From contig CP176050.1 of NCBI GenBank assembly GCA_046199005.1, positions 3,286,001 to 3,350,000 on the forward strand: 64,000 nucleotides of DNA. The letters are read 5' to 3'. Below, piece by piece: positions 52,741 to 61,818 of this stretch. How positions within the stretch are numbered: position 1 is the stretch's first letter; each line of letters starts with the position of its first letter. The position numbers and the translations under genes are program-made. The notes below the pieces were generated by a model, which had not been told where the DNA came from, made no database searches, and was given only the letters and a program-made list of their open reading frames with translations. The stretch is from Ascidiimonas sp046199005 (GTDB taxonomy: Bacteria; Bacteroidota; Bacteroidia; Flavobacteriales; Flavobacteriaceae).

Positions 52741-54096
52741 TTATTTTACAAGAACTGATGATAAACGCTCCAAAAGAAATTTCTCTACACGCTCATTCTC
52801 CCAATCTTCCTCTATTTCTGGTAATTGCATTACCTCATCCATAATAGCTTTTTGGCGATCACCTATCTCAAGTGCTTCGGCATACGGTCGATGCGAAAAT
52901 GTGACGCGGCTATAGAGCGGCAGCCATTTGTCCGGATGCTTTTCAGCAAACCACTTTTCAATCTTTTTACGAAGAATAAAATTCTCATCTGCCGTCTTGC
53001 TGCTCATTTCCATAAAATTTCGATAACTCAATTCGGCAATGGCATCTGCATTGGGTTTTCGCTCTTTTTGATATTCTTCGAAGATCTTCTCCCAGTCATC
53101 TTCGTATTTCTCCATGAAATTATTCAGCACTGTGATATCCTCAAAACCGGCATTCATCCCTTGCCCGTAGAAGGGTACAATGGCATGGGCAGAGTCACCT
53201 ACCAAAGCCACCTTGTTCCAGTACGTCCATGGGTAACATTTCATCGTCACCAGCGCGCTGGTAGGATTATCAAAAAAGTCTCGCATTAGGTTGGGAATAT
53301 CTTCCATGATCACGGGAAAATGCTTCTCAAAGAATTGCTGTACTTCTGCTTCAGTTTGTAATGATTCAAAAGAATCTTTGCCTTCAAAAGGCATAAAAAG
53401 CGTACAGGTAAAACTCCCATCCAGATTTGGAAGAGCAATCAACATAAACCGCCCGCGTGGCCAGATATGTAAAGCATTTTTATGTAATTTATGACTTCCA
53501 TCTTCATTTGGTGGAATGGTGAGTTCTTTATATCCGGTATCCAGAAAATGCTGCGAATAATCAAATCGGCTTCGGCGTTGCATTTTGTGACGTACTCTTG
53601 AAAAAGCACCATCAGCACCAAAGATCATATCGTGTTGATGCGCTGTCCATTCACTGCGTTCGGTCTCACCTGTATACAATGTAGCTTCCGGTAGATTTAC
53701 GTCCCAGACACGTTGTTCAAAGGCAAACTTCACCCCTTGCTGCTCCGCCAGATCGATCATTCTTTTATTAAGCAAACCTCTTGAAATTGAGTAGATCGCT
53801 TCACCTTCTTTCCCATAATGCTGAAAATACATAGGCTTGTCAAGCGTGTGAATCGCTCTTTTATCCATAGGTATAGCGATCTTTCGAATCTCATCTTCTA
53901 TGCCAACGCCTTCCAACGCTTTCCATCCTCTAACAGACATGGCAAGATTAATCGATCTTCCCGAAAATTTGATTTGCCTTATATCAGGACGCCGGTCATA
54001 AATCGTAACCTCATGACCCTTTTTGGTCAGATAGATTCCGAGTAATGAACCTACCAGTCCGCTCCCTACTACGGCGATATTTTTAGGTGTTTGCAT
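52741..54096 (-). CDS. kmo: Kynurenine 3-monooxygenase
   Basis: A 451-aa FAD monooxygenase. N-terminal FAD fold VVGSGLVGSLLGIYLTKKGH, and internal signatures SINLAMSVRGWKALEGVG, RRSRFDYSQHFLDTGYKEL, LHIWPRGRFMLIALPNLDGS and VALVGDSAHAIVPFYGQG. It hydroxylates kynurenine to 3-hydroxykynurenine in tryptophan breakdown or in NAD synthesis from tryptophan. I start at the ATG at 54096 (MQTPKNIAVV); an in-frame ATG at 54228 gives a 44-residue tail with no sense. No other kynurenine-pathway gene is next to it. Confidence 0.92.
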   Translation of the reverse strand: MQTPKNIAVVGSGLVGSLLGIYLTKKGHEVTIYDRRPDIRQIKFSGRSINLAMSVRGWKALEGVGIEDEIRKIAIPMDKRAIHTLDKPMYFQHYGKEGEAIYSISRGLLNKRMIDLAEQQGVKFAFEQRVWDVNLPEATLYTGETERSEWTAHQHDMIFGADGAFSRVRHKMQRRSRFDYSQHFLDTGYKELTIPPNEDGSHKLHKNALHIWPRGRFMLIALPNLDGSFTCTLFMPFEGKDSFESLQTEAEVQQFFEKHFPVIMEDIPNLMRDFFDNPTSALVTMKCYPWTYWNKVALVGDSAHAIVPFYGQGMNAGFEDITVLNNFMEKYEDDWEKIFEEYQKERKPNADAIAELSYRNFMEMSSKTADENFILRKKIEKWFAEKHPDKWLPLYSRVTFSHRPYAEALEIGDRQKAIMDEVMQLPEIEEDWENERVEKFLLERLSSVLVK

Positions 54097-54138
54097 AAAA
54101 AAGTGGTGTATTTTAATCGATAACGCAAAGAAGTTTAT

Positions 54139-54146
54139 CAAATGTA
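54139..54146 (-). promoter_or_regulatory. -7 box of kmo
   Basis: On the minus strand TACATTTG fits TAnnTTTG, 43 bp before the kmo ATG. It lies back to back with the promoter of the flavin reductase gene. Confidence 0.45.
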
Positions 54147-54191
54147 AGAAATTAGAATTACTTATGATTTCATTATTGTTTACTATTATAG

Positions 54192-54199
54192 TAAATTTG
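54192..54199 (+). promoter_or_regulatory. -7 box of the flavin reductase-photolyase unit
   Basis: TAAATTTG fits TAnnTTTG, 18 bp before the ATG; predicted start near 54206. Confidence 0.45.
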
Positions 54200-54216
54200 T
54201 TAAACAAAAAGAATTT

Positions 54217-54855
54217 ATGACCCGTCACGTAACCGCGTACGACATTGAAAACATGTCTAAGATCTATCGGCTCAACTTTATCAATAGTTGTACCGGGTAT
54301 AAATCTGCGAATCTCATTGGTACACGTTCAAGAGACGGAGTGTCGAATCTTGCGATTTTTAACAGTTTTGTACACCTGGGGAGCAATCCGCCTCTGTTAG
54401 GCTTTATTTTAAGACCGTTAACAGTTCCCCGGCACACCTATCAGAATTTTAAAGAGACCGGACATTTTACCGTGAATCATGTTACAAAAAGCATGATAGC
54501 CGACGCACATCATACCTCTGCAAGCTATGAAAACGGTATCTCAGAGTTTTCTAAAACTGCACTAACTGAAGCTTATCTGGATGATTTTCATGCTCCGTAT
54601 GTCCAGGAGAGTCCCATTAAAATAGGCTGCTCGTACAAGAATGAATATCACATAGAAGAAAATGGCACTCTTCTTATCGTTGGCGCTATCGAACACATTT
54701 ATTTCGATGAAAAAATGCAGGGCGAAGATGGATGGCTTCAACTCGATAAAGGAAATATTGTAGCGGTAAACGGACTGGACGGTTATGCTGAAACAAAACT
54801 TTCGGCACGTTTTCACTATGCACGACCCGATCAGGAAACAACCTCTTTTGAATGA
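54217..54855 (+). CDS. Flavin reductase family protein
   Basis: A 212-aa FMN-binding split-barrel protein of the flavin reductase group: TGYKSANLIGTRSRDGVSNL, FNSFVHLGSNPPLLGFI and TVPRHTYQNFKETGHFTVNH. Such proteins bind FMN and reduce it, or act as oxidoreductases. It overlaps the DUF2256 gene (ATGA) and starts a group that contains two photolyase-type genes, so it may supply reduced flavin; that link is inferred from neighbours. Confidence 0.88.
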   Translation: MTRHVTAYDIENMSKIYRLNFINSCTGYKSANLIGTRSRDGVSNLAIFNSFVHLGSNPPLLGFILRPLTVPRHTYQNFKETGHFTVNHVTKSMIADAHHTSASYENGISEFSKTALTEAYLDDFHAPYVQESPIKIGCSYKNEYHIEENGTLLIVGAIEHIYFDEKMQGEDGWLQLDKGNIVAVNGLDGYAETKLSARFHYARPDQETTSFE

Positions 54856-55001
54856 GAGGGGTCAAAAAACAGCATTTACCAGAAAAAATCTGCGTGACAT
54901 GTGGCTTGCCATTTACATGGCGCAAAAAATGGGAAAAGAATTGGGATAATATTAAATATTGTAGCGAAAAATGTCGGAAAAACAAGATAAAACAGCTTTA
55001 G
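54852..55001 (+). CDS. DUF2256 zinc-ribbon-like small protein
   Basis: A 49-aa protein with the DUF2256 pattern: VKKQHLPEKICVTCGLPFTW, then RKKWEKNWDNIKYCSEKCRK. The cysteines make CxxC and CxxxC pairs as in a small zinc finger. Start overlaps the stop of the flavin reductase gene (ATGA), and its end overlaps the cryptochrome gene by 31 bp. DUF2256 genes are often found beside cryptochrome/photolyase genes; function unknown. Confidence 0.9.
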   Translation: MRGVKKQHLPEKICVTCGLPFTWRKKWEKNWDNIKYCSEKCRKNKIKQL

Positions 55002-56284
55002 TCTGGTTTCGAAATGATCTTCGAACAAAAGATCAGCAATCACTCTTAGAAGCAAGTAAAAATTTTGAAAAAGTGATCGCCCTATATGTTTTTGATGATC
55101 GGCATTATCAGCATACCCAATACGGCTTTCCTAAAACCGGAAAATACAGGGCTCGCTTTTTGATTGAAACCATTACCGAATTAAAGTCTGCACTTGAAAA
55201 ACTTCATATTTCGTTATTCGTGTATCAAGGCACACCAGAAGGCATTATCCCTGATTTAGTTAACAACTATCAGGTATCTGCCATCTACTTACAAAAAGAA
55301 TGGACTTCTGAAGAAGAAGAGGTTACCCAGACTCTCAAGCAAAATTTACCTGAGATTTCCTGGTATGAGACCTATGATCAATTTTTGTTTCATCCTGAGG
55401 ATATTCCTTACGATTCTTTTGACAGGATTCCGGATGTGTTTACTCAATTTCGTAAAAAATGCGAAAAGTATAGCGAAGTTAAAGCGCCTTATCCCACTCC
55501 AAAAGCATTCCCGAAATCTAATCTAGTAGAAAACGATACGCAGCTGCCGGATCTTACTGAGCTAGGGCTGGAAGATTTTGAGACAGATAGCCGCACCGCA
55601 TTTCCTTTTAGAGGCGGTGAGCAACAAGCCCTTCAAAGAATAGAAGAATATTTTTGGAAAACTAAAAAACTACAAGTCTATAAAAAAACCCGAAATGGAT
55701 TGGTAGGTAAAGATTATAGCTCCAAACTTTCCGCATGGTTAGCCAACGGAAGTATTTCGGCAAGAACGATCTATCAAGAAGTAAAAAAATTCGAAGAGGA
55801 GATTGTTAAAAATCAAGATACCTACTGGCTTATTTTTGAATTGATCTGGCGAGACTACTTTAAATATGTTTCTTTAAAATACGGTGACCGCATCTTTTAC
55901 CTGGGAGGGATCCTTAATAAAGATTACGACTGGAAAGAAAAACAAGAAAACTTTGAGAAATGGTCACACGGCAACACCGAAGAACCTTTTGTAAATGCCA
56001 ATATGAAAGAATTGTTACACACCGGATGGATGAGTAACCGCGGTCGTCAGAACGTAGCAAGTTTCTGGGCAAAAGAATTAGAAGAAGACTGGCGTAAAGG
56101 TGCTGCCTGGTTCGAAAGCCTTCTGTTAGATTACGATGTGCACAGCAATTGGGGGAACTGGATGTATAATAGTGGCGTTGGTAACGATCCGCGAGATCGG
56201 AAATTCAATATCAAAAGTCAGGCAGAACGCTATGATGCCAATGGAAAATTCAGGAATTTGTGGTTACAAGACCGGTTATTTTAA
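54971..56284 (+). CDS. DASH-type cryptochrome/photolyase
   Basis: A 437-aa flavoprotein. N-terminal photolyase domain (TALVWFRNDLRTKDQQSLLE), FAD-binding helical domain with SSKLSAWLANGSISARTIYQ, WLIFELIWRDYFKYVSLKYG, TGWMSNRGRQNVASFWAKEL and DYDVHSNWGNWMYNSGVGND. The last motifs and the length are those of Cry-DASH, which repairs CPDs in single-stranded DNA and may sense blue light. It binds FAD and an antenna (MTHF). It is the first of two photolyase-like genes. Confidence 0.94.
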   Translation: MSEKQDKTALVWFRNDLRTKDQQSLLEASKNFEKVIALYVFDDRHYQHTQYGFPKTGKYRARFLIETITELKSALEKLHISLFVYQGTPEGIIPDLVNNYQVSAIYLQKEWTSEEEEVTQTLKQNLPEISWYETYDQFLFHPEDIPYDSFDRIPDVFTQFRKKCEKYSEVKAPYPTPKAFPKSNLVENDTQLPDLTELGLEDFETDSRTAFPFRGGEQQALQRIEEYFWKTKKLQVYKKTRNGLVGKDYSSKLSAWLANGSISARTIYQEVKKFEEEIVKNQDTYWLIFELIWRDYFKYVSLKYGDRIFYLGGILNKDYDWKEKQENFEKWSHGNTEEPFVNANMKELLHTGWMSNRGRQNVASFWAKELEEDWRKGAAWFESLLLDYDVHSNWGNWMYNSGVGNDPRDRKFNIKSQAERYDANGKFRNLWLQDRLF

Positions 56285-56304
56285 TTCCGTAAAAAAAACT
56301 AGAA

Positions 56305-57840
56305 ATGAAAAAAACGTTACGACTTATTTTGGGAGATCAGCTCAATCATCATCATTCCTGGTTTGATGACACCCATGAAAATGTAGTCTACCTTATGGCC
56401 GAAATGAAACAGGAGACCGGTTACGTCAAACACCACATTCAAAAAGTGGTCGCATTTTTCAGATCGATGCGAAATTTTGCTGAGTGGCTTCGGGAGCGAG
56501 ATCATCAGGTTACGTATTTTAAAATCGATGATAAAGATAATCCTCATCAACTCGATAAACTCATCCGGCAACAGGTAGAAGAAACCGGAGCTGAAGTATT
56601 TGAATATCAATTGCCAGATGAATATCGCCTTGATCAACAATTAAAAAATATTTGTGATGACCTGGAGATCGATACAAACAGTGTAGACACCGAGCATTTT
56701 TATACCAGTAGATATGAGTTAAAAGATTTTTTTGAAGGAAAGAAAAGTCTATTGATGGAGAGCTTTTACCGTATGATGCGTAAGAAGCATAATGTCATGG
56801 TAAACAATGACCAACCAGAAGGTGGAAAATGGAATTTTGACCAGAGCAATCGGAAAAAATGGAAGGGTGAACCCGAAATCCCTCATGAAAGAGGTTTTCG
56901 AAAAGATATTACCGATATCACAGAAGCACTCGAAAAAATGGAAATTGAAACCTTTGGTACAATCAATGAAACTAATTTCAATTGGCCTACAAGCAGGGAA
57001 GACTGCCTTTCTGTACTTAATTATTTTTGCAAAAATCTTTTAGTATATTTTGGAGATTTTCAGGATGCCATGCATACCGATGAGAAGTTTTTATTTCACT
57101 CGCGCCTGTCTTTTGCAATGAACAGTAAAATGCTTTCACCTAAAGAAGTCGTAGATAAGGTGGTCTCTCACTATTACGACCATAAAGATGAGATAGACAT
57201 CTCTCAGGTAGAAGGATTTGTTCGTCAAATACTAGGCTGGCGTGAATATATGCGTGGTGTATACTGGAAAGAAATGCCTGATTACGCCAGTCGAAATGAA
57301 CTCGATAATAAAAACCCGCTCCCCGATTTTTATTGGACAGGAAAAACCAAAATGAATTGTTTACATCACAGCATTCGTCAAAGTCTGGATGAAGCCTATG
57401 CACATCATATTCAACGTTTAATGATCACCGGTAACTTCGCATTACTAACGCAAACAGACCCTTCAGAAGTAGATGCCTGGTATCTGGGAGTGTATATTGA
57501 CGCAATTGAATGGGTAGAAATAACCAATACCAGAGGCATGAGTCAATATGCAGATGGTGGTATTGTAGCGACCAAACCCTATGTCTCAAGCGGTAGTTAC
57601 ATCAATAAAATGAGCAATTACTGCAGTTCTTGTCATTACAATGTAAAAGATAAATTAGGTGATAAAGCCTGCCCATTCAATTCGCTGTACTGGCATTTTT
57701 TAGACGACAAAAGAAAGCAGCTGGGAGACAATGGAAGAATGGGTATGATGTACAGTTTGCTTGACAAAATGGACGGTGATAAATTGGCAAAACTCAAAGA
57801 GCGGGCAGACGATATCATTAAGAATCCAAAAAAATATTAA
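56305..57840 (+). CDS. FeS-type bacterial cryptochrome/(6-4) photolyase
   Basis: A 511-aa photolyase-related protein of the FeS-BCP group. N-terminal LRLILGDQLNHHHSWFDD, FAD region with RQILGWREYMRGVYWKEMP and MITGNFALLT, and four cysteines that fit the [4Fe-4S] ligands: one in MNCLHHSIRQS and three in NYCSSCHYNVKDKLGDKACP. Members such as PhrB and CryB repair 6-4 photoproducts. It follows Cry-DASH by 20 bp in one unit. Confidence 0.94.
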   Translation: MKKTLRLILGDQLNHHHSWFDDTHENVVYLMAEMKQETGYVKHHIQKVVAFFRSMRNFAEWLRERDHQVTYFKIDDKDNPHQLDKLIRQQVEETGAEVFEYQLPDEYRLDQQLKNICDDLEIDTNSVDTEHFYTSRYELKDFFEGKKSLLMESFYRMMRKKHNVMVNNDQPEGGKWNFDQSNRKKWKGEPEIPHERGFRKDITDITEALEKMEIETFGTINETNFNWPTSREDCLSVLNYFCKNLLVYFGDFQDAMHTDEKFLFHSRLSFAMNSKMLSPKEVVDKVVSHYYDHKDEIDISQVEGFVRQILGWREYMRGVYWKEMPDYASRNELDNKNPLPDFYWTGKTKMNCLHHSIRQSLDEAYAHHIQRLMITGNFALLTQTDPSEVDAWYLGVYIDAIEWVEITNTRGMSQYADGGIVATKPYVSSGSYINKMSNYCSSCHYNVKDKLGDKACPFNSLYWHFLDDKRKQLGDNGRMGMMYSLLDKMDGDKLAKLKERADDIIKNPKKY

Positions 57841-57950
57841 TTTTTTTTTGTCATCGTGATCCAAACATAACAAGTCAATCGTATATATAAAGAAGACTAC
57901 AAATAAATAAGTATTTTCCGCTATAATGCGTCTATATATTTTCACTTGAC

Positions 57951-57983
57951 ACCCCCTCATTCTTCGAGGGGGTTCTTCATTTT
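57951..57983 (+). terminator. Terminator after the photolyase unit
   Basis: Stem ACCCCCTC (57951-57958) with GAGGGGGT (57966-57973), loop ATTCTTC, then a T-rich but broken tail. About 110 bp after the photolyase stop and 36 bp before the AraC gene. Confidence 0.65.
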
Positions 57984-58018
57984 TGTAATGTTTTGAGTAT
58001 CTTAGAGACTACCTCCGT

Positions 58019-58861
58019 ATGATACACCATTTTAAAGAATTCTCGACAGACGCACTTCTCACTATTGGGAATGAAAGCTTGCTTGAACGTTTTCTCGATC
58101 CCAAACAAACGGGATTGTATATTTTTTTGTGGGCACGTAAAAACCCTATATCTATAATCGTAGACAGTGTGCCCCTTCAATTACAAAAAGATGAAATCAT
58201 GTCGCTTACACCTATTCAATATCTTCAATATATAGACGGGGAAGATGTGACAGTATATCAATTTAATAGGGAATTTTACTGTATCAAAGACCACGATAAA
58301 GAAGTGAGTTGTGCCGGTTTATTATTTTACGGTGATAACGCACTTCCGGTGATGAGACTTTCCGAAAAAGAAGCACAGAGTTTCAACTTGCTACATCAGG
58401 TCTTTCTTGAAGAAATAACAACAGAAGATACGATTCAGGCTGAAATGCTTCGTATGCTTATGGCCCGTTTTATGATCAAATCCACCCGAATACTCAAACA
58501 GCAAAAAGACCATAGATCTGACAATTTGATGGATGCAAAAACAGAAATGTTACGTACCTATAATTTTCTGGTAGAAAATCATTTCAAAGAATCACATAGT
58601 GTTTCCTTTTATGCCGATAAAATGTTTAAATCTCCTAAAACCTTAGCTAATTCTTTCGCTTCAAGCGGAAAGACTCCATTGCAGATCATTCACGACCGTA
58701 TCGTACTCGAAGCGAAAAGATTGCTGTATTACACAGATAAAACTGCAAAAGAAATAGCGTATGAAGTAGGTTTTGAAGATGCTTCCCATTTAAGCAGATT
58801 ATTTAAAAAACAAACGGGACTTACGCCCGGAGCATTCAAAAAGCAACAACAAATGAACTAA
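58019..58861 (+). CDS. AraC family transcriptional regulator
   Basis: A 280-aa regulator. Residues 1-170 are a sensor domain of the cupin kind with no known ligand; the C-terminal double helix-turn-helix runs from about 190 (HSVSFYADKMFKSPKTLANS, then DRIVLEAKRLLYYTDKTAKE and IAYEVGFEDASHLSRLFKKQ). Three bases after its stop codon is the first copy of a 15-bp repeat also found before the AhpD-like gene, so its likely targets are these two units. Confidence 0.9.
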   Translation: MIHHFKEFSTDALLTIGNESLLERFLDPKQTGLYIFLWARKNPISIIVDSVPLQLQKDEIMSLTPIQYLQYIDGEDVTVYQFNREFYCIKDHDKEVSCAGLLFYGDNALPVMRLSEKEAQSFNLLHQVFLEEITTEDTIQAEMLRMLMARFMIKSTRILKQQKDHRSDNLMDAKTEMLRTYNFLVENHFKESHSVSFYADKMFKSPKTLANSFASSGKTPLQIIHDRIVLEAKRLLYYTDKTAKEIAYEVGFEDASHLSRLFKKQTGLTPGAFKKQQQMN

Positions 58862-58863
58862 TC

Positions 58864-58932
58864 GGGAAAAATTGACAAGTTTTGAGGAATTATAAGAAAT
58901 CTATGGAACCATATAATACCGCAACTTTGTAC
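58864..58932 (+). promoter_or_regulatory. Putative activated promoter of the DoxX gene
   Basis: GGGAAAAATTGACAA at 58864-58878 lies exactly 61 bp upstream of CTTTGTAC at 58925-58932, start to start. The -7-like box is CAACTTTG (7 of 8 to TAnnTTTG). The same 15-mer with the same 61-bp spacing precedes the AhpD-like gene. Centre of the 15-mer is about -65 to the predicted start, the place of a class I activator. Confidence 0.72.
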
Positions 58933-58966
58933 CATCATTAATAAACAACTGAAAAACATTTACATT

Positions 58967-59371
58967 ATGAAAACGATCAAAAAATACCTGCCTTTAGTTT
59001 TAAGAATTGCTACTGCTATCATTCTTATTCAAACATTACGATTTAAATTTACAGCACATCCAGACAGTGTTTACATCTTTACCGAAATAGGTCTTGAACC
59101 ATTTGGGAGAATTGGAATTGGCGTACTGGAGCTTATTGCTGCTATTCTTTTATTGATACCACGTACCATATGGCTTGGAGCTATTCTTACCGTCGGAATA
59201 ATTGGCGGAGCGATCATGAGCCACTTAACCATTTTAGGGATCGAGGTTCGGGGAGATGGAGGCACATTATTCGGAATGGCTATTCTCACATTCACACTTG
59301 CTGCTATCATTCTATACATATACCGGGTTCAAATTCCTATTCTAGGACAACGGTTTGCAAGCGTCGTCTGA
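58967..59371 (+). CDS. DoxX-like membrane protein
   Basis: A 134-aa protein with four hydrophobic segments (VLRIATAIILIQT, IGIGVLELIAAILLLIP, LGAILTVGIIGGAIMSHL, GMAILTFTLAAIILYIY) and the DoxX-type FKFTAHPDS after the first. DoxX-family proteins are thiol/redox-stress linked quinol or thiosulfate partners in some bacteria; the substrate here is unknown. Downstream of the AraC gene, with a matched activator site in front and a terminator behind. Confidence 0.82.
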   Translation: MKTIKKYLPLVLRIATAIILIQTLRFKFTAHPDSVYIFTEIGLEPFGRIGIGVLELIAAILLLIPRTIWLGAILTVGIIGGAIMSHLTILGIEVRGDGGTLFGMAILTFTLAAIILYIYRVQIPILGQRFASVV

Positions 59372-59396
59372 TCACTACAAATTATCAAATCACTTG

Positions 59397-59425
59397 AAGC
59401 CTTTAGTTCGCTAAAGGCTTTTTTA
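59397..59425 (+). terminator. Terminator after the DoxX gene
   Basis: Perfect 10-bp stem AAGCCTTTAG (59397-59406) with CTAAAGGCTT (59411-59420), stable TTCG loop, then T. Confidence 0.9.
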
Positions 59426-59644
59426 ATTGGCACCGTCAAAGGGTCTAATACCTCAGACTTACCTCAAAATTAAACGTTTATTTCAAGCAAATGCCTGATG
59501 AGCTTTCCATGACATAGCTTATTGACCAATATCATAAACAATTATTGCTCGCCAAGCGAGGCATATCTTGGTATTTTGAAAGCTTACCTTACAGCTGTCT
59601 AAAACATTCTCTTTATCTTTAGAAGGTAGCAACATTTTATAATC

Positions 59645-60403
59645 ATGTGGAACTTAAAACATAAGATCGCTCTGGTAACGGGAGGAACAAAAGGCATTGG
59701 CCTTGCAATTGTAAAAGAATTTTTGGACCTGGGAGCAACCGTTATTTTCACAGCACGAAATGCAAGCGAGGTACAAGCAATCGCAAATGATCTTAAGACA
59801 AAAGGATATCCGGTTTTTGGTAGAAAAGCTGATGTGAGCAATGCTGAAGATAGAAAAATGTTGCTTGAATTTATTGGCAACCGTTTCAACAGACTAGACA
59901 TTCTTATAAACAATGCAGGTATCAATATTCGCAAAGATGCAACCGCCTACACAGAAGAAGAATACCGAAAGGTTCTTGACATAAATTTGGTAGCGCCCTT
60001 CGAATTAAGTAGAGAAGCATTACCCCTTCTTAAAAATAGTAAAGCTGCTTCAATTATTAATATCGCCTCTACAGCTGCGAGTTTCGATGTACGTTCTGGC
60101 GCACCTTATGCAATGGCAAAATCAGGTTTGTTACAACAAAGCCGAAGCCTTGCCTCAGAATGGGCTTCCTTTAACATAAGAGTAAATTGTGTATCACCAT
60201 GGTATACCGAAACCCCCTTAACAGCGGCAGTACTCACCCAAAAAGACCGTCTTGATCTCATTAAAAAGCGTACTCCCTTAAAGCGTATAGCACAACCTGA
60301 AGAAATATCAGGAGCCGTTGCTTTTTTGGCTATGGAGAAAGCCTCCTACATCACCGGGCAAAATCTGAATGTAGATGGAGGAATAAGTATAAGTGCTCTT
60401 TAA
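59645..60403 (+). CDS. SDR family oxidoreductase
   Basis: A 252-aa short-chain dehydrogenase/reductase: nucleotide site TGGTKGIG, NNAG motif in LINNAGINIRK, catalytic Tyr-Lys in YAMAK with the Ser of NIASTAASF, and the C-terminal VDGG. Close to tropinone-reductase-like members. Cofactor NAD(P)H; the substrate cannot be told. Alone on its strand after a 270-bp gap. Confidence 0.93.
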   Translation: MWNLKHKIALVTGGTKGIGLAIVKEFLDLGATVIFTARNASEVQAIANDLKTKGYPVFGRKADVSNAEDRKMLLEFIGNRFNRLDILINNAGINIRKDATAYTEEEYRKVLDINLVAPFELSREALPLLKNSKAASIINIASTAASFDVRSGAPYAMAKSGLLQQSRSLASEWASFNIRVNCVSPWYTETPLTAAVLTQKDRLDLIKKRTPLKRIAQPEEISGAVAFLAMEKASYITGQNLNVDGGISISAL

Positions 60404-60865
60404 TCACCTTTTTCCTTCTAAATAGAATTTAAAAACCACTTGGATCTCGAAGCTCTGAATGCAAATAATACCCTATGGTCAATGAGTAATTATAATAAGA
60501 TAAGGGTTAACCCTTGATTTGATTACGTTAAGACAGTAATCAATTGATTGGCAGCACTTAAAATTGCATTTATCGAATTATTTTTTTGTAAGTTTTTTCT
60601 TATTTATTAAATTTTGAATTATATTTGAGACGTCGTTGTATTGTAGTAGTAAAATGATAAATAAACTCTAAATCATGAAGACCACTGGAATAAAACCTTA
60701 AAACCTTTCACCCCTATTTTGAAATGTTCCCCCCCCTTGATTCCATGATGCACTCTCATGATAAACCTTATCGCAAATTGAAGGATAAGAAATGCGCATG
60801 AATCCTTTGATATACTACCGTATGATAACGGCATTTTAAACACTAATTATTTAAAATGTTAAACT
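60404..60865. other. Gene-free stretch before the cysteine-rich lipoprotein
   Basis: 462 bp without a supported gene. It holds a TAnnTTTG match, TATATTTG at 60620-60627, that could drive a long 5' leader or a small RNA, and a run of eight C at 60729. No terminator is evident after the SDR gene. Confidence 0.5.
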
Positions 60866-61591
60866 ATGAAAAATTTAAAATTAAGCTTACTGACATTCAG
60901 TTTTTTATTCCTTCTATTCTCTTGCTCTGATAAATCCGAAGATCCAATCAGTATAGAGGAATCAACCAATTTTCAAACTGAGGTGCTTAATGCACCCGAA
61001 GTAGTGAATTTTGATGCTAAAGCTCACGGAGGAGAACTTGAACTTGATAAAATGACGATCGACGATATTTACGAGGGTGAGGAAGTTATTGGTAATGTAA
61101 TAACGATTCCTATCGAATCGAAAACCAGTGAAATCAAAGAGCTTCTGGCCTATTACGACATCCCTTCAAAATCATTCAGCTTTCAGGTACTTGGAGTGGT
61201 TTACGCAGATTCTTTTATTAAAAGTGCCAGGTCAATGGATTATTCGATCGATACCTCAAAAAGCGAAGAGCAGCTAGCCAAAGAAGGGGTTACTTTTGAT
61301 GCTGATTTCAATTATTACAATCTTGATGGAGAATTAGCTTATCAGCAAATATTCAACAATAACAAAATGACTATAAATGATACAGGGCGTTTGACAATTG
61401 AGGGACAACGTGCTTTCTGTATTTTCACGTGTATTGTTGCGAGAATGTCTACCAGAGAAAAAATCGCTTGTGGTTTTACAGTTGTAAACTGTCTATCTAA
61501 AAATTATCCAGCCTGCGTGCGCGGACTTATTAGATGTGCAGTATCAGCGGCCTTAAACCAGCCTTTCTGTGCGCAACGCTGCGGATATTAA
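60866..61591 (+). CDS. Lipoprotein with cysteine-rich C-terminal domain, unknown
   Basis: A 241-aa exported protein with lipobox FSC at Cys20. The middle (residues 30-185) is acidic and soluble-looking. The last 57 residues hold eight cysteines (FCIFTCIVAR, IACGFTVVNCLS, PACVRGLIRC, PFCAQRCGY), enough for four disulfides, in a sequence with hydrophobic helices. I do not recognise the family. This layout of a lipoprotein with a Cys-rich tail resembles some toxin or bacteriocin precursors, but that is only a suggestion. A terminator follows. Confidence 0.75.
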   Translation: MKNLKLSLLTFSFLFLLFSCSDKSEDPISIEESTNFQTEVLNAPEVVNFDAKAHGGELELDKMTIDDIYEGEEVIGNVITIPIESKTSEIKELLAYYDIPSKSFSFQVLGVVYADSFIKSARSMDYSIDTSKSEEQLAKEGVTFDADFNYYNLDGELAYQQIFNNNKMTINDTGRLTIEGQRAFCIFTCIVARMSTREKIACGFTVVNCLSKNYPACVRGLIRCAVSAALNQPFCAQRCGY

Positions 61592-61630
61592 AAGAACCGT
61601 AAAGGCAACATATCTTATATAATTTTATAA

Positions 61631-61661
61631 AGAGGCTTTCAAATATTGAAGGCCTCTTTTC
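61631..61661 (+). terminator. Terminator after the cysteine-rich lipoprotein
   Basis: Stem AGAGGCTTTC (61631-61640) with GAAGGCCTCT (61648-61657), one G-U pair, then T. Confidence 0.82.
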
Positions 61662-61818
61662 CATTTAAAAAGATAATGCGCCCAACTTTTTGTTCTAATC
61701 TGCGGTAGAAGAATATGCATTTAAAACTTCTTTCTCATATTAATTTTATTCATAGGCTTCTTTAAAAGGATAAAGCTTGACAAATTACAAGCTTAATTAC
61801 TAACTATTCGAGTTAACT

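Noticed and set aside
60727..60805. Short frame starting at ATG before a run of eight C (MFPPLDSMMHSHDKP)
   Set aside because: Only 25 codons, no family pattern, homopolymer inside; coding is not supported.
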